From: CAZXTR01 sp964643615
GTDB lineage: Bacteria > Pseudomonadota > Alphaproteobacteria > CAAHEQ01 > UBA3637
DNA: 16,962 nt
NCBI GenBank assembly: GCA_964643615.1
Contig: CAZXTR010000018.1
Coordinates: 1-16,962 of the forward strand
Direction: 5' to 3'
The notes under the pieces are model-generated. The model saw only the letters and a list, made by a program, of their open reading frames with translations. It did no database searches and was not told where the DNA came from. Positions 6,273-12,394 of this stretch are shown here, piece by piece. Position 1 is the first letter of the stretch; every line of letters starts with the position of its first letter. Made by a program: the position numbers and the translations under genes.

Positions 6273-7991
6273 TTATAAATTCCACTCTGGATATAGTGGG
6301 AGGACGCCACCAGCAACTTCTACCTGTTGCATAGAACGTTGCGAGACTTGCCTTGTTGGTATATCCCAAACTGCTAATGCGAGTGACATTATTCGGTCGT
6401 CGTGTTTATCATCTGGCACCACAATCTTTGACCTTCCCTGAGGTGTTATGTCCCATATCGCCGATTCTAACTCCTCAATCAACGCCGGATCATTTGGAAT
6501 GGTGATTTTCCCCTGTTCTAATAATATTTGCAAGTTAACCAACAGCTCGTTCCTACTATTATAAGTAAAAGCAAATGGTGTCACGTTTATTCCCTTGTTC
6601 AATAAGTCATCTACCACCGGTGTTCCAACACCAGTTGTGTCCATAACCACCCTTGCCTTGTTAAATCTGTAAAATGCCGCCTCTATTTTTGCCTTTTGAA
6701 GCGTATAGTCTATCTGATTGAAGGAATCCTGCGGTCCAACACGAAATGTTGTGTAGTCAAATGGCGTTATGACGGTATAGTCATTCGCTTTTGCCAAGTC
6801 CACACCCAGTTGGTATATTCCACCCTCGTTAAACTTCCATTCTAGTGGCTCGTATGTTCTCGCCCTTACGTTTCTAAACACCGCAGTAGCGTTTTCTGTA
6901 AAGTCGCACTCATATTCTTGCTTAAAGTACGCCTCCGTCATGTTCATTCGCTCTTCATCCAGTTTTTCCTGTGGCAACGCCTTTGTTTTTGACACCGGTA
7001 GTATCTCCACGTACCAGTTTTTATTCTTCTCCGCCTTCTTCAACAGTTCATACGCGTGGTTCTGCCCTCTGGGCGTAAAGACAAACACCGCCCAACCACC
7101 GTTTTCTGCCAAAATTGGTGAAATCAGTGTCCAAACTTCCGGCTTCATCAGCGAGTATTCAGAAAACACCACCCCAATTGGGTTTGTACCAACAATTCTG
7201 TCAATGTTATCCGCTCCAACAAGCTGTAATATACTCCCATTTGTCGTTGTAATTCTCATTTCCGCCTCGTTTTTGTCCCTTACAATTTCCTTTGGGAAGT
7301 GATCCAAGAACCTAAACCCCTCTCTGTCCGCTCCATTCCAGAGAATCTTCCTCGCCTGATTATATGTTGGCAAAAAGTAGAAATATGTTCCAACCCTTTC
7401 CATCATTTTCTTTGGAATTTGCGCGAATACCGTTTTATCTTTACCACAATTATGCACAATATAACCGTTAGCAACATAACTGTGAGTGTTTTCTACTTCG
7501 AAATCATAGACATGTTTATTTTCTCCAAGTCCCCGCCGATCTGATATTTTTTCAAGTAAAAAATTATTAAAGGGTTTTGTATTCGCCTCTGGGTTATGAA
7601 CATTACCAAAATTTAATACTCCAGCGTTAACTAAATGACTGGAATCATTAATCTGCGTCCACTTAAATCTGTTATCTAACACTTTATGATTTGGTGTTGC
7701 TTCTAATTCATTATATTTGTACACGGTTTTATAACCATTATCAAAAACATTTATAACATTGTTTGGAACAAGTTTCTGCCCGTCATAAGATAAAACAGTG
7801 TCGCCAATCTTTATATCTTCTATGTTCTTGTGTGTGCCATCAGCCATAGCAATTTTGGTTCCTTCAGCCAAACAACGTCTATGAGCAACATAAATCAACC
7901 TTTTACACCCCCCATCCCACGCTTTTAGTAGAGGGATTTGGTATGGACGTGGGACGTAGTTATGTGGAAGTGATATTTGATTATTTTCCAT
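6273..7991 (-). CDS. terL: Terminase large subunit interrupted by an in-frame mini-intein
   Basis: This packaging motor ATPase/nuclease precursor has 572 residues, about 430 after protein splicing. The N-terminus (PRPYQIPLLKAWDGGCKRLIY) leads to AHRR and then the P-loop residues C-GKDKT, with the intein inserted right before that Cys (residues 40-181). The Walker B-like VVFSEYS is at 274-280 and the coupling motif FTPRG at 305-309. The RNase H-like nuclease domain shows D398 (QLGVDLA), D451 (VVMDTTG) and D531/D532 (KHDDRIMSLALA). All catalytic motifs are present, so the spliced enzyme should be active. It starts within the end of the 38-aa ORF (11-nt overlap). A small terminase candidate lies across the noncoding region at 10875-11306. 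Confidence 0.92.
   Translation of the reverse strand: MENNQISLPHNYVPRPYQIPLLKAWDGGCKRLIYVAHRRCLAEGTKIAMADGTHKNIEDIKIGDTVLSYDGQKLVPNNVINVFDNGYKTVYKYNELEATPNHKVLDNRFKWTQINDSSHLVNAGVLNFGNVHNPEANTKPFNNFLLEKISDRRGLGENKHVYDFEVENTHSYVANGYIVHNCGKDKTVFAQIPKKMMERVGTYFYFLPTYNQARKILWNGADREGFRFLDHFPKEIVRDKNEAEMRITTTNGSILQLVGADNIDRIVGTNPIGVVFSEYSLMKPEVWTLISPILAENGGWAVFVFTPRGQNHAYELLKKAEKNKNWYVEILPVSKTKALPQEKLDEERMNMTEAYFKQEYECDFTENATAVFRNVRARTYEPLEWKFNEGGIYQLGVDLAKANDYTVITPFDYTTFRVGPQDSFNQIDYTLQKAKIEAAFYRFNKARVVMDTTGVGTPVVDDLLNKGINVTPFAFTYNSRNELLVNLQILLEQGKITIPNDPALIEELESAIWDITPQGRSKIVVPDDKHDDRIMSLALAVWDIPTRQVSQRSMQQVEVAGGVLPLYPEWNL
7449..7874 (-). mobile_element. Mini-intein in the terminase P-loop, no endonuclease domain
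   Basis: The 142-residue element runs from Cys (host residue 40) to Asn (181), with Cys as the +1 extein residue. Block A is CLAEGTKIAMADG. Block B is LEATPNHKVLDN, with the conserved T..H. Block F is VYDFEVENTHSYVANG, and block G is YIVHN followed by C. There is no room for, and no sign of, LAGLIDADG or HNH homing motifs, so this is a minimal splicing-only intein. It separates AHRR from CGKDKT, so unspliced terminase cannot bind ATP normally. All residues needed for class 1 splicing appear intact. Confidence 0.92.
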
Positions 7992-8097
7992 AAAATTCTT
8001 CTAATATAAATTTATATCCATTTTTTTTTGGATCACTAGTTTGGTAAAATACATCTCCATCAACACTGTCGTTTTCAATACTTAATATTTTATACAT
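7981..8097 (-). CDS. 38-aa ORF between primase and large terminase
   Basis: The ORF starts MYKILSIENDSVDGDVFYQT and ends EEFYGK. It begins 3 nt after the primase stop and overlaps the terminase start by 11 nt, filling the gap exactly, which supports translation. The composition is acidic with no membrane segment. It may encode a small regulator, or may serve mainly to couple terminase translation (inference). I recognise no family. Confidence 0.55.
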   Translation of the reverse strand: MYKILSIENDSVDGDVFYQTSDPKKNGYKFILEEFYGK

Positions 8098-8100
8098 TTT

Positions 8101-10080
8101 CTAAAAATTAACATCTAATAAATCAAATACCTCTTCTTTTTCTGGCTTCATTGAATCTTCTGTGTGGAACCATGCTGTCATTCTGGCATTATTCCTTACA
8201 ATACGTCTTTTTTCCAACTTCAACACATCCCTCAGTATATTCGCTATTCCCATTTCCTCATACTTCTGCAATGGCTTACTTGGTGTAAGGTTATTATGAT
8301 ATACCTGTTTGAATACCATAAAAGTAGTAATTCCCTCTTTTCTATCTTGTGCCGTAAGGGCATTAAAGTACCAGTCAATGACCTGTTCTTCATTTGGATC
8401 TGAAAGTTGTCGCATTCGTTGTTGCCTTTCTGTTTCTTCTTTTGGAAATTCCCAAGTTGTTTCATTCAAAACAGACAATCTAAAATACGCCTCTGCAAAT
8501 AACTGTTCTCTATTCTCCCTTATCCATTCTAGTGGTATATCATCAACCTCCACTTTAACCGGCAACCATCGTCTGTTACCGGTCTCGTCCTTTAGATACT
8601 GTTCTTGATTTGTTGTCATTGCAAACACGCACCTTCTTGGAAAATCCATTGAGGTTCTTTCATAGGGCGGTCTATAGCGGTCAATCTGCATTGTAATAAT
8701 AGCTTTCATTCTTTTAACTTCTGTTCTTGAAAGAGTTTCTCCTTCTGAGAATTCAATCACCGCCTTTCCACTAAATTGCATAAAGAAGTCCTTGCTTTCT
8801 GTACTCATTGTCGTTTCCAAATGCCAGTCTCCACACAATGCACTTAGAGAAGTTGACTTCTTAATTCCCTGTTTTCCTTCCAGAACAACCACATAGTCAA
8901 ACTTACACCCCGGGTTTACCAGTCTATTCACTATACCCTTCAACCAGTTGCTACCAACGGCTCTGTGGTATTCGTTATCTTCTACCCCATAGGCATTCAC
9001 AAGCCACGTATCCAACCTTTCTACACCATCCCACTTTAGTCCCTTGATCCAGTCTTTCGCGCTGTCAAACTCGTTCTCCCTTGCCACCTTAATTATGGCG
9101 TCAAATGTCATATCCTTCCCAACTTTCTGGAAGAATGGATACTTAATGCTTATTGCCGCTTGCTCATGGATAGAATCCGCTGTTTCAAACTGTCTCCACT
9201 TACCATTGTCCAACACCTGAAACTCCCTCTTGAAGGCATCATAGCGGTACTTTCCCATCGGTCTTAGCACCCTGCATATATTCTCAAGGTTCATGGTTGG
9301 AACCTCCACCTTATGTATTGTGGTAGTTAAGAACTCTATCTCTCCGTTGTTCCTATTCACTTGCTCCTGTCTCCTCGCCATCTCTCTACCGGCTACCGAC
9401 TCAAATATTGTCCTTAGCTCCCTTTCCTCTAGCGGTGGCTTTAGTCCCTTGTTTATTGTCTTCGCCGCTTTCCACACCTTCTCAAACTCCTCCTCCCTCG
9501 CCGCTAGTAGCATCGTCCCTATCGTTGATGTCATGTCGTCGTTCCTTGATCCAACCCCCTCCTTCAGCTCGTACTTCCCCCGCCTCTTCCTCTCCACCGG
9601 CAGCATGTCCTTCGGGAACGGCGCGAACGGCACGTTTCTCGTCACCACGTAGCACCCGTCCGCTCCCTCCACCGTCGGTGTTATCGTTGACGGCGGCGCC
9701 ACCACGTACCCCCCATCCCCTCGTATGTCCACGTGCGGGTACTTCCTATACGCATTGGCGCTCGTTGTGTAGCCCGGAGTATATGTGTAGTATAGTTGCA
9801 CACCCCCATTTCCCGTCTTCACCGTATATGTAACAGGAAATGGATCGTGTGACGCCCCTTTATGTATATCAACATCCACCACCGTTATGTTAGATATTTT
9901 CCCAGTTACTATGCCGATGTTAGCCTCTGGATAATCCTTCCACCACTTTTCTACTTCTTCTTCAGTTGGAAAACGATCCTGATACTCTTTCCAAGACGAT
10001 ATTAGTGGTTTTTTGTCCTTACCAACCGGAATGACCGAGAACCCTGAGAGAAGTAAATATTGTAAAGCTTCTTTTTTCAT
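8101..10080 (-). CDS. Primase-polymerase / VirE-type ATPase fusion (replicative primase-helicase)
   Basis: The N-terminus of this 659-residue protein is a bifunctional Prim-Pol (archaeo-eukaryotic primase-like) domain: IPVGKDKKPLISSW (17-30), the acidic pair in VVDVDIHKG (D69, D71), GNGGVQLYY (90-98) and VDIRGDGGYVVAPPS (117-131). The C-terminal half is a VirE/D5-like ATPase: Walker A EGKQGIKKST (401-410), Walker B-like AVIEFSEGE (440-448), sensor FAMTTNQ (486-492) and the arginine motif GNRRWLPV (501-508). It probably primes and unwinds phage DNA at the origin immediately upstream. The position normally holding His in the primase reads Gln (Q95). The tail is acidic and ends in Phe (EVFDLLDVNF), as in SSB tails. 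The stretch encoding residues of about 115-205 is unusually GC-rich. Transcription probably starts at the consensus promoter 10209-10236 with a structured leader. Confidence 0.88.
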   Translation of the reverse strand: MKKEALQYLLLSGFSVIPVGKDKKPLISSWKEYQDRFPTEEEVEKWWKDYPEANIGIVTGKISNITVVDVDIHKGASHDPFPVTYTVKTGNGGVQLYYTYTPGYTTSANAYRKYPHVDIRGDGGYVVAPPSTITPTVEGADGCYVVTRNVPFAPFPKDMLPVERKRRGKYELKEGVGSRNDDMTSTIGTMLLAAREEEFEKVWKAAKTINKGLKPPLEERELRTIFESVAGREMARRQEQVNRNNGEIEFLTTTIHKVEVPTMNLENICRVLRPMGKYRYDAFKREFQVLDNGKWRQFETADSIHEQAAISIKYPFFQKVGKDMTFDAIIKVARENEFDSAKDWIKGLKWDGVERLDTWLVNAYGVEDNEYHRAVGSNWLKGIVNRLVNPGCKFDYVVVLEGKQGIKKSTSLSALCGDWHLETTMSTESKDFFMQFSGKAVIEFSEGETLSRTEVKRMKAIITMQIDRYRPPYERTSMDFPRRCVFAMTTNQEQYLKDETGNRRWLPVKVEVDDIPLEWIRENREQLFAEAYFRLSVLNETTWEFPKEETERQQRMRQLSDPNEEQVIDWYFNALTAQDRKEGITTFMVFKQVYHNNLTPSKPLQKYEEMGIANILRDVLKLEKRRIVRNNARMTAWFHTEDSMKPEKEEVFDLLDVNF

Positions 10081-10091
10081 ATAATGATTGT

Positions 10092-10110
10092 GTCAAACAT
10101 AAAGTTTGAC
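10092..10110 (-). promoter_or_regulatory. Perfect inverted repeat just upstream of the primase start
   Basis: GTCAAAC and GTTTGAC are separated by 5 nt. It ends 11 nt before the primase ATG. It could be an operator in DNA or a 7-bp hairpin near the ribosome entry region of the mRNA. No factor can be named. Confidence 0.5.
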
Positions 10111-10127
10111 GATTCTAAACTTAAAAC

Positions 10128-10202
10128 GCCACACGAGGATGCATAGAACCCGAAAGGGGATTTCTCATGTGGCTTTTGAAATTTATAATTTGTTCTATGC
10201 AT
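10128..10202 (-). promoter_or_regulatory. Structured 5' leader with two crossing helices (pseudoknot-like)
   Basis: In the minus-strand transcript the first helix pairs 10202-10192 (AUGCAUAGAAC) with 10149-10139 (GUUCUAUGCAU), 11 perfect pairs. The second pairs 10173-10164 (GCCACAUGAG) with 10137-10128 (CUCGUGUGGC), 10 pairs with one G-U wobble. The order is A1-B1-A2-B2, so the helices cross. Linkers are 18, 14 and 1 nt, sterically possible if the stems stack. The wobble becomes a C-A mismatch on the other strand, favouring RNA function in the primase transcript. The predicted transcription start falls at about 10202, so helix A would begin at the very 5' end. Confidence 0.6.
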
Positions 10203-10208
10203 ATATCT

Positions 10209-10236
10209 ATTATATGCCACACCTAAAAAGTGTCAA
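10209..10236 (-). promoter_or_regulatory. Consensus sigma70 promoter of the primase operon
   Basis: On the minus strand a perfect TTGACA (10236-10231) and a perfect TATAAT (10214-10209) are separated by 16 nt. The spacer contains one GGTGTGG motif of the neighbouring repeat family, so a protein binding that motif would block or modulate this promoter. Confidence 0.8.
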
Positions 10237-10244
10237 ATAGTGAG

Positions 10245-10253
10245 TTATCCACA
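10245..10253 (+). promoter_or_regulatory. DnaA box TTATCCACA
   Basis: A perfect match to the consensus TTATNCACA, directly upstream of the primase promoter -35. A second perfect copy at 11378 flanks the region on the other side. Confidence 0.55.
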
Positions 10254-10391
10254 GGTTTTAGACCCAAAGGTATGGCAAAAGCCACACCTTTTGAGGGTAG
10301 GTATGGCGTCGTTTTTATGGCTTAAAATAAGGCTAAAATGCGAATTTGACACTAAAAAACCATACCAAGCCATACCTTTTGCCTATATATA

Positions 10392-10438
10392 CCCCTGTCC
10401 TCTACTTTTCTCCTATTTCCCCCTGTCCCCTGTTCTTT
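10392..10438 (+). other. Polypyrimidine tract inside the repeat cluster
   Basis: Of 47 nt on the plus strand, 42 are C or T, with CCCCTGTCC given twice. It lies between TATATA-type A/T runs and between two groups of GGTATGG motifs. Strand-asymmetric tracts of this kind occur in some origins, but this is only suggestive. Confidence 0.4.
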
Positions 10439-10572
10439 TATATACCTCCATTACTAAATAGGTATGGTGAGGTATGGTATATATAGAAAGTAAGGCTAAG
10501 AATAAGGATTTTTTTAGTAGCCATACCCCCTCTCTGAGGTATGGTGGTGTGGCACAGGTATGGTCAGTTTCA

Positions 10573-10584
10573 CCACGATCGTGG
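10573..10584. repeat. Perfect 12-bp palindrome CCACGATCGTGG
   Basis: It is fully self-complementary and lies between the last GGTATGG motif and the tandem repeats, so it is probably a binding site for a dimeric protein. Confidence 0.5.
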
Positions 10585-10594
10585 CTAAGGTTTT

Positions 10595-10656
10595 GGTACC
10601 TCGACCTTAAAAAATGGTACCTCGAGTTTGAAAAAGGTACCCCGACTTTAAAAAAT
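10595..10656 (+). repeat. Three tandem 20-21 nt repeats
   Basis: Units start at 10595, 10616 and 10636, each reading GGTACCTCGA or GGTACCCCGA/GGTACCTCGAG followed by T and A runs (for example CCTTAAAAAAT). A degenerate fourth unit may start at 10657 (GGTG...GAAAAAT). The spacing equals about two helical turns, as in initiator iterons or terminase binding repeats. Confidence 0.65.
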
Positions 10657-10712
10657 GGTGCAGTGAAAAATTGACCCCATCACATTTTCTACAATTTTAT
10701 TTTTGGGGGGTG

Positions 10713-10736
10713 TACCCCGTACTACCTACCCCGTAC
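10713..10736 (+). repeat. Direct repeat TACCCCGTAC, two copies
   Basis: Copies lie at 10713-10722 and 10727-10736. The core TACCCCG also occurs in the third tandem repeat (10638), so this may be an outlying part of the same binding array. Confidence 0.45.
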
Positions 10737-10874
10737 CATAAACAAAAATAACTATATGGAACTCGCTTCGCTCGTCTGTATATGAAGCCCCCCCTTTACA
10801 ATGTAATGGACTATGTGTCAATGGGCGACAATATACATTTGGCGACATATATAATTATATGGCTATAAATAAGG

Positions 10875-11306
10875 TTATTCTGTTATCTCTGCCTCTGTAA
10901 TCTTGATGTCATCATTGTATTTTACTATGTTTATATTGACATTTGCTTTATTTTGTTCTTTTTCGTCGTTGTACTTCTGCTTTGCAAGGGTCTTCAATAT
11001 AAACTTTGACGCATCTAATTTGAGTTTTGCTTTTTCTATTGTGCTTTTATCAGTCTTTTTTGACAAGTCAATTTGTAATGAAGCATAATCTTTCAATGTT
11101 TTTTCGCTATTCTGCACCATTTCAACACTATTCTGCAAATTTGCTGATAACCATTTTAGATTTTTAGCCGAAACCTTGTTAACATAATTTTTATCATAAC
11201 CTGCTCTAATCATTGACTGTGTAAAATTTCCGAATGTTTCACTTGTTGGATTTGTATAATTAGCAATGGCCATTGCTTTTCTGGGGTCGATTATTTGATT
11301 TGACAT
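10875..11306 (-). CDS. Putative terminase small subunit
   Basis: The N-terminal part of this 143-residue protein, ANYTNPTSETFGNFTQSMIRAGY (15-37) followed by NYVNKVSAKNLKWLS, has the pattern seen in phage small terminases (a run of N.T.ETFGN..QS...AGY before a helix-turn-helix), which recognise the packaging site and recruit the large subunit. The rest is a long charged helix (about 60-120), suited to oligomerisation. It lies beside the repeat-rich region and is transcribed towards primase and large terminase. The ATG is exactly 6 nt after a TATAAT box, so the transcript is probably leaderless. The call rests on motif character; an unrelated DNA-binding protein is the main alternative. Confidence 0.7.
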   Translation of the reverse strand: MSNQIIDPRKAMAIANYTNPTSETFGNFTQSMIRAGYDKNYVNKVSAKNLKWLSANLQNSVEMVQNSEKTLKDYASLQIDLSKKTDKSTIEKAKLKLDASKFILKTLAKQKYNDEKEQNKANVNINIVKYNDDIKITEAEITE

Positions 11307-11311
11307 AATTG

Positions 11312-11322
11312 CATTATATCAC
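11312..11322 (-). promoter_or_regulatory. Extended -10 promoter for small terminase
   Basis: The minus strand reads GTGATATAATG, with six bases from the TATAAT box to the ATG at 11306. Only a weak -35 (TTGTAT) is seen. The motif is identical to that before portal. Confidence 0.65.
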
Positions 11323-11377
11323 ATAACCCCAATATACAACCCCACTTGACTTTTTCCAATTTCTATATTCCAATTAC

Positions 11378-11386
11378 TTATCCACA
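11378..11386 (+). promoter_or_regulatory. Second DnaA box TTATCCACA
   Basis: A perfect consensus match one base upstream of the -35 of the rightward promoter. It may link that promoter to host DnaA. Confidence 0.5.
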
Positions 11387-11387
11387 C

Positions 11388-11416
11388 TTGCAATTAATCA
11401 TAACATAAATTATAAT
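11388..11416 (+). promoter_or_regulatory. Rightward early promoter
   Basis: TTGCAA (11388-11393), a 17-nt spacer and a perfect TATAAT (11411-11416). It would start at about 11423, 43 nt before the first gene. The same -35, TTGCAA, is used by the promoters at 15603-15642. Confidence 0.7.
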
Positions 11417-11465
11417 AACTATGTTATCAAATAAGATAACAATATTAATAATTAATTATAAAGCA

Positions 11466-11606
11466 ATGCAAATAATAATAAAAGATATTCAATTTGAAAA
11501 CTGGGTAAAAGCAAGAACGGAACGACAAGCCGTCGATTTCGCACTTGATTTGACGGCCGACAATCTTGATACCGACTTAAAAGGTTTAGTGGAACAATAT
11601 GCTTAA
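11466..11606 (+). CDS. 46-aa unknown protein, first gene of the rightward operon
   Basis: The ORF starts MQIIIKDIQFENWVKARTER and ends LVEQYA. An upstream in-frame ATG at 11421 is rejected because it lies at or before the expected transcription start. The sequence resembles a small strand-helix unit with an Arg/Glu-rich helix. Its stop lies inside the next start region (8-nt overlap). I recognise no family. It is the first product of a strong promoter, so an early host-directed role is possible (inference). Confidence 0.5.
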   Translation: MQIIIKDIQFENWVKARTERQAVDFALDLTADNLDTDLKGLVEQYA

Positions 11607-11736
11607 AGACTATATAACAAAAGAACAGCGACTACACAAGGGCGATATATTTCAGCACTACAACGGCGAACCAACATTACTTGGAATGATAACAGCGACA
11701 ATACTATTAGCAATAGTTATAATAATCATTTTTTAA
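11599..11736 (+). CDS. 45-aa single-pass membrane protein
   Basis: The ORF starts MLKDYITKEQRLHKGDIF and ends with a hydrophobic C-terminal anchor at about 27-45 (LLGMITATILLAIVIIIIF). It overlaps the previous gene by 8 nt. The tail-anchored layout is clear, but the function is unknown. Confidence 0.5.
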   Translation: MLKDYITKEQRLHKGDIFQHYNGEPTLLGMITATILLAIVIIIIF

Positions 11737-11743
11737 TCAGTAA

Positions 11744-11770
11744 CAGGGCATATCAAAACAATGTGCCTTG
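11744..11770 (+). promoter_or_regulatory. Intergenic hairpin, type 1
   Basis: CAGGGCA pairs with TGCCTTG (7 pairs, one G-U in RNA) around a 13-nt loop. A close relative lies at 12395-12419, and each is 35-39 nt before a start codon. No U-tract follows. Confidence 0.5.
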
Positions 11771-11805
11771 CAAAAGCAGACATTAATAATTAATCAAAAA
11801 ACATT

Positions 11806-12381
11806 ATGGGAGTAACAATACATCACAAATTAAGCACGAGGAAAGACACAGTCAAGAAAACACTTGATAGAACGGAACAACTTGCGAAAGCATTTCAAAA
11901 ACAAGCAGAGAATTTTAACATATCATTTGACATAGATAGAAAAAGCGATTTTGCTCTATGTATAAATATACAAGGTTGTGAAACTCTTTGTTTTAACTTC
12001 AGGTCCGTAAAGGATATAGTCGCAGAATACAACAATTATGAATATGCTGTTTTAACAGATGACGGAAAAAATAAACTTAACGAGGGTTATAGCATAGCAA
12101 CTTACCCACAAAACGAAATTTATTACACGGCTGATTTTTGTAAAACTCAATTCGGCGAGAGTACATTTTGTCATTTTTGGGTAGCAGAATTGATAAGAAA
12201 GACGGCGAGTTATTGCAATTATGCAGAAATATCAGACGAGGCTGACTACTATGACACAGGCGAACTCAAAAATGCGAGGGAAAACATATCAGCACTTGGA
12301 AAAATGATTGAGGGTTTAGGCGAAAAACTACAAGACAATGGCTATGACATTATCAAAGGCGGTGAAACTAAAATAAAATAA
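11806..12381 (+). CDS. 191-aa unknown protein
   Basis: The protein starts MGVTIHHKLSTRKDTVKK. After a charged helix (about 15-40) it has mixed strand-rich sequence with four Cys (ALCINIQGCETLCFNF; TADFCKTQFGESTFCHFW), then a helical C-terminus (ARENISALGKMIEGLGEKL). Openings of the GVTIHY type are familiar from uncharacterised phage and archaeal proteins, but I cannot name a family. The start is preceded by CAAAAAACATTATG, repeated exactly before the gene at 16455. There is no signal peptide. Confidence 0.65.
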   Translation: MGVTIHHKLSTRKDTVKKTLDRTEQLAKAFQKQAENFNISFDIDRKSDFALCINIQGCETLCFNFRSVKDIVAEYNNYEYAVLTDDGKNKLNEGYSIATYPQNEIYYTADFCKTQFGESTFCHFWVAELIRKTASYCNYAEISDEADYYDTGELKNARENISALGKMIEGLGEKLQDNGYDIIKGGETKIK

Positions 12382-12394
12382 TAACGACCACTAA

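Larger units (their letters stand above)
10217..10563. repeat. Cluster of twelve GGTRTGG motifs (iteron/operator-like)
   Basis: GGTATGG occurs on the plus strand at 10269, 10300, 10461, 10471, 10538 and 10557, and as CCATACC at 10360, 10370 and 10521. The GGTGTGG variant occurs at 10546 and as CCACACC at 10217 and 10282. Several are paired: 10269/10282 as an inverted repeat around AAAA, 10360/10370 and 10461/10471 as direct repeats 10 nt (about one helical turn) apart, and 10521/10538 inverted. Such clusters typically bind a replication initiator, repressor or terminase. Confidence 0.7.
10081..10874. other. 794-bp noncoding control region: putative origin and/or packaging site
   Basis: No convincing gene is seen on either strand. 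The region holds, from left to right, a small palindrome, a structured leader, a consensus minus promoter, a DnaA box, twelve GGTRTGG motifs, a polypyrimidine tract, a 12-bp palindrome, three 20-21 nt tandem repeats and a 10-nt direct repeat. It separates the primase-helicase gene from the small terminase gene, so an origin or a terminase recognition site are both plausible. The stretch 10740-10874 shows only a repeated GGCGACA and A/T runs. Confidence 0.6.

Noticed and set aside
9408..9833. Long plus-strand ORF (141 aa, Pro/Ser-rich) opposite the primase gene
   Set aside because: It is the complement of the GC-rich part of a well-supported gene. Its composition (proline/serine runs) and lack of a start context are those of a shadow frame.
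10266..10291. Inverted repeat AAAGGTATGGC/GCCACACCTTT as a terminator
   Set aside because: The U-run is only four bases and both arms are members of the GGTRTGG motif family, so a binding-site explanation is simpler.
10346..10389. TTGACA on the plus strand at 10346 with TATATA at 10384
   Set aside because: The spacing (32 nt) is far too long and no other -10 is in range.
10760..10785. CTCGCTTCGCTCG as a hairpin or tRNA fragment
   Set aside because: It is a mirror sequence, not an inverted repeat, and no tRNA cloverleaf can be built around it.
10793..10821. Perfect TTGACA (minus strand, 10816-10821) as a further promoter
   Set aside because: No acceptable -10 at 16-18 nt (TAAAGG at best), so I do not call it a promoter.
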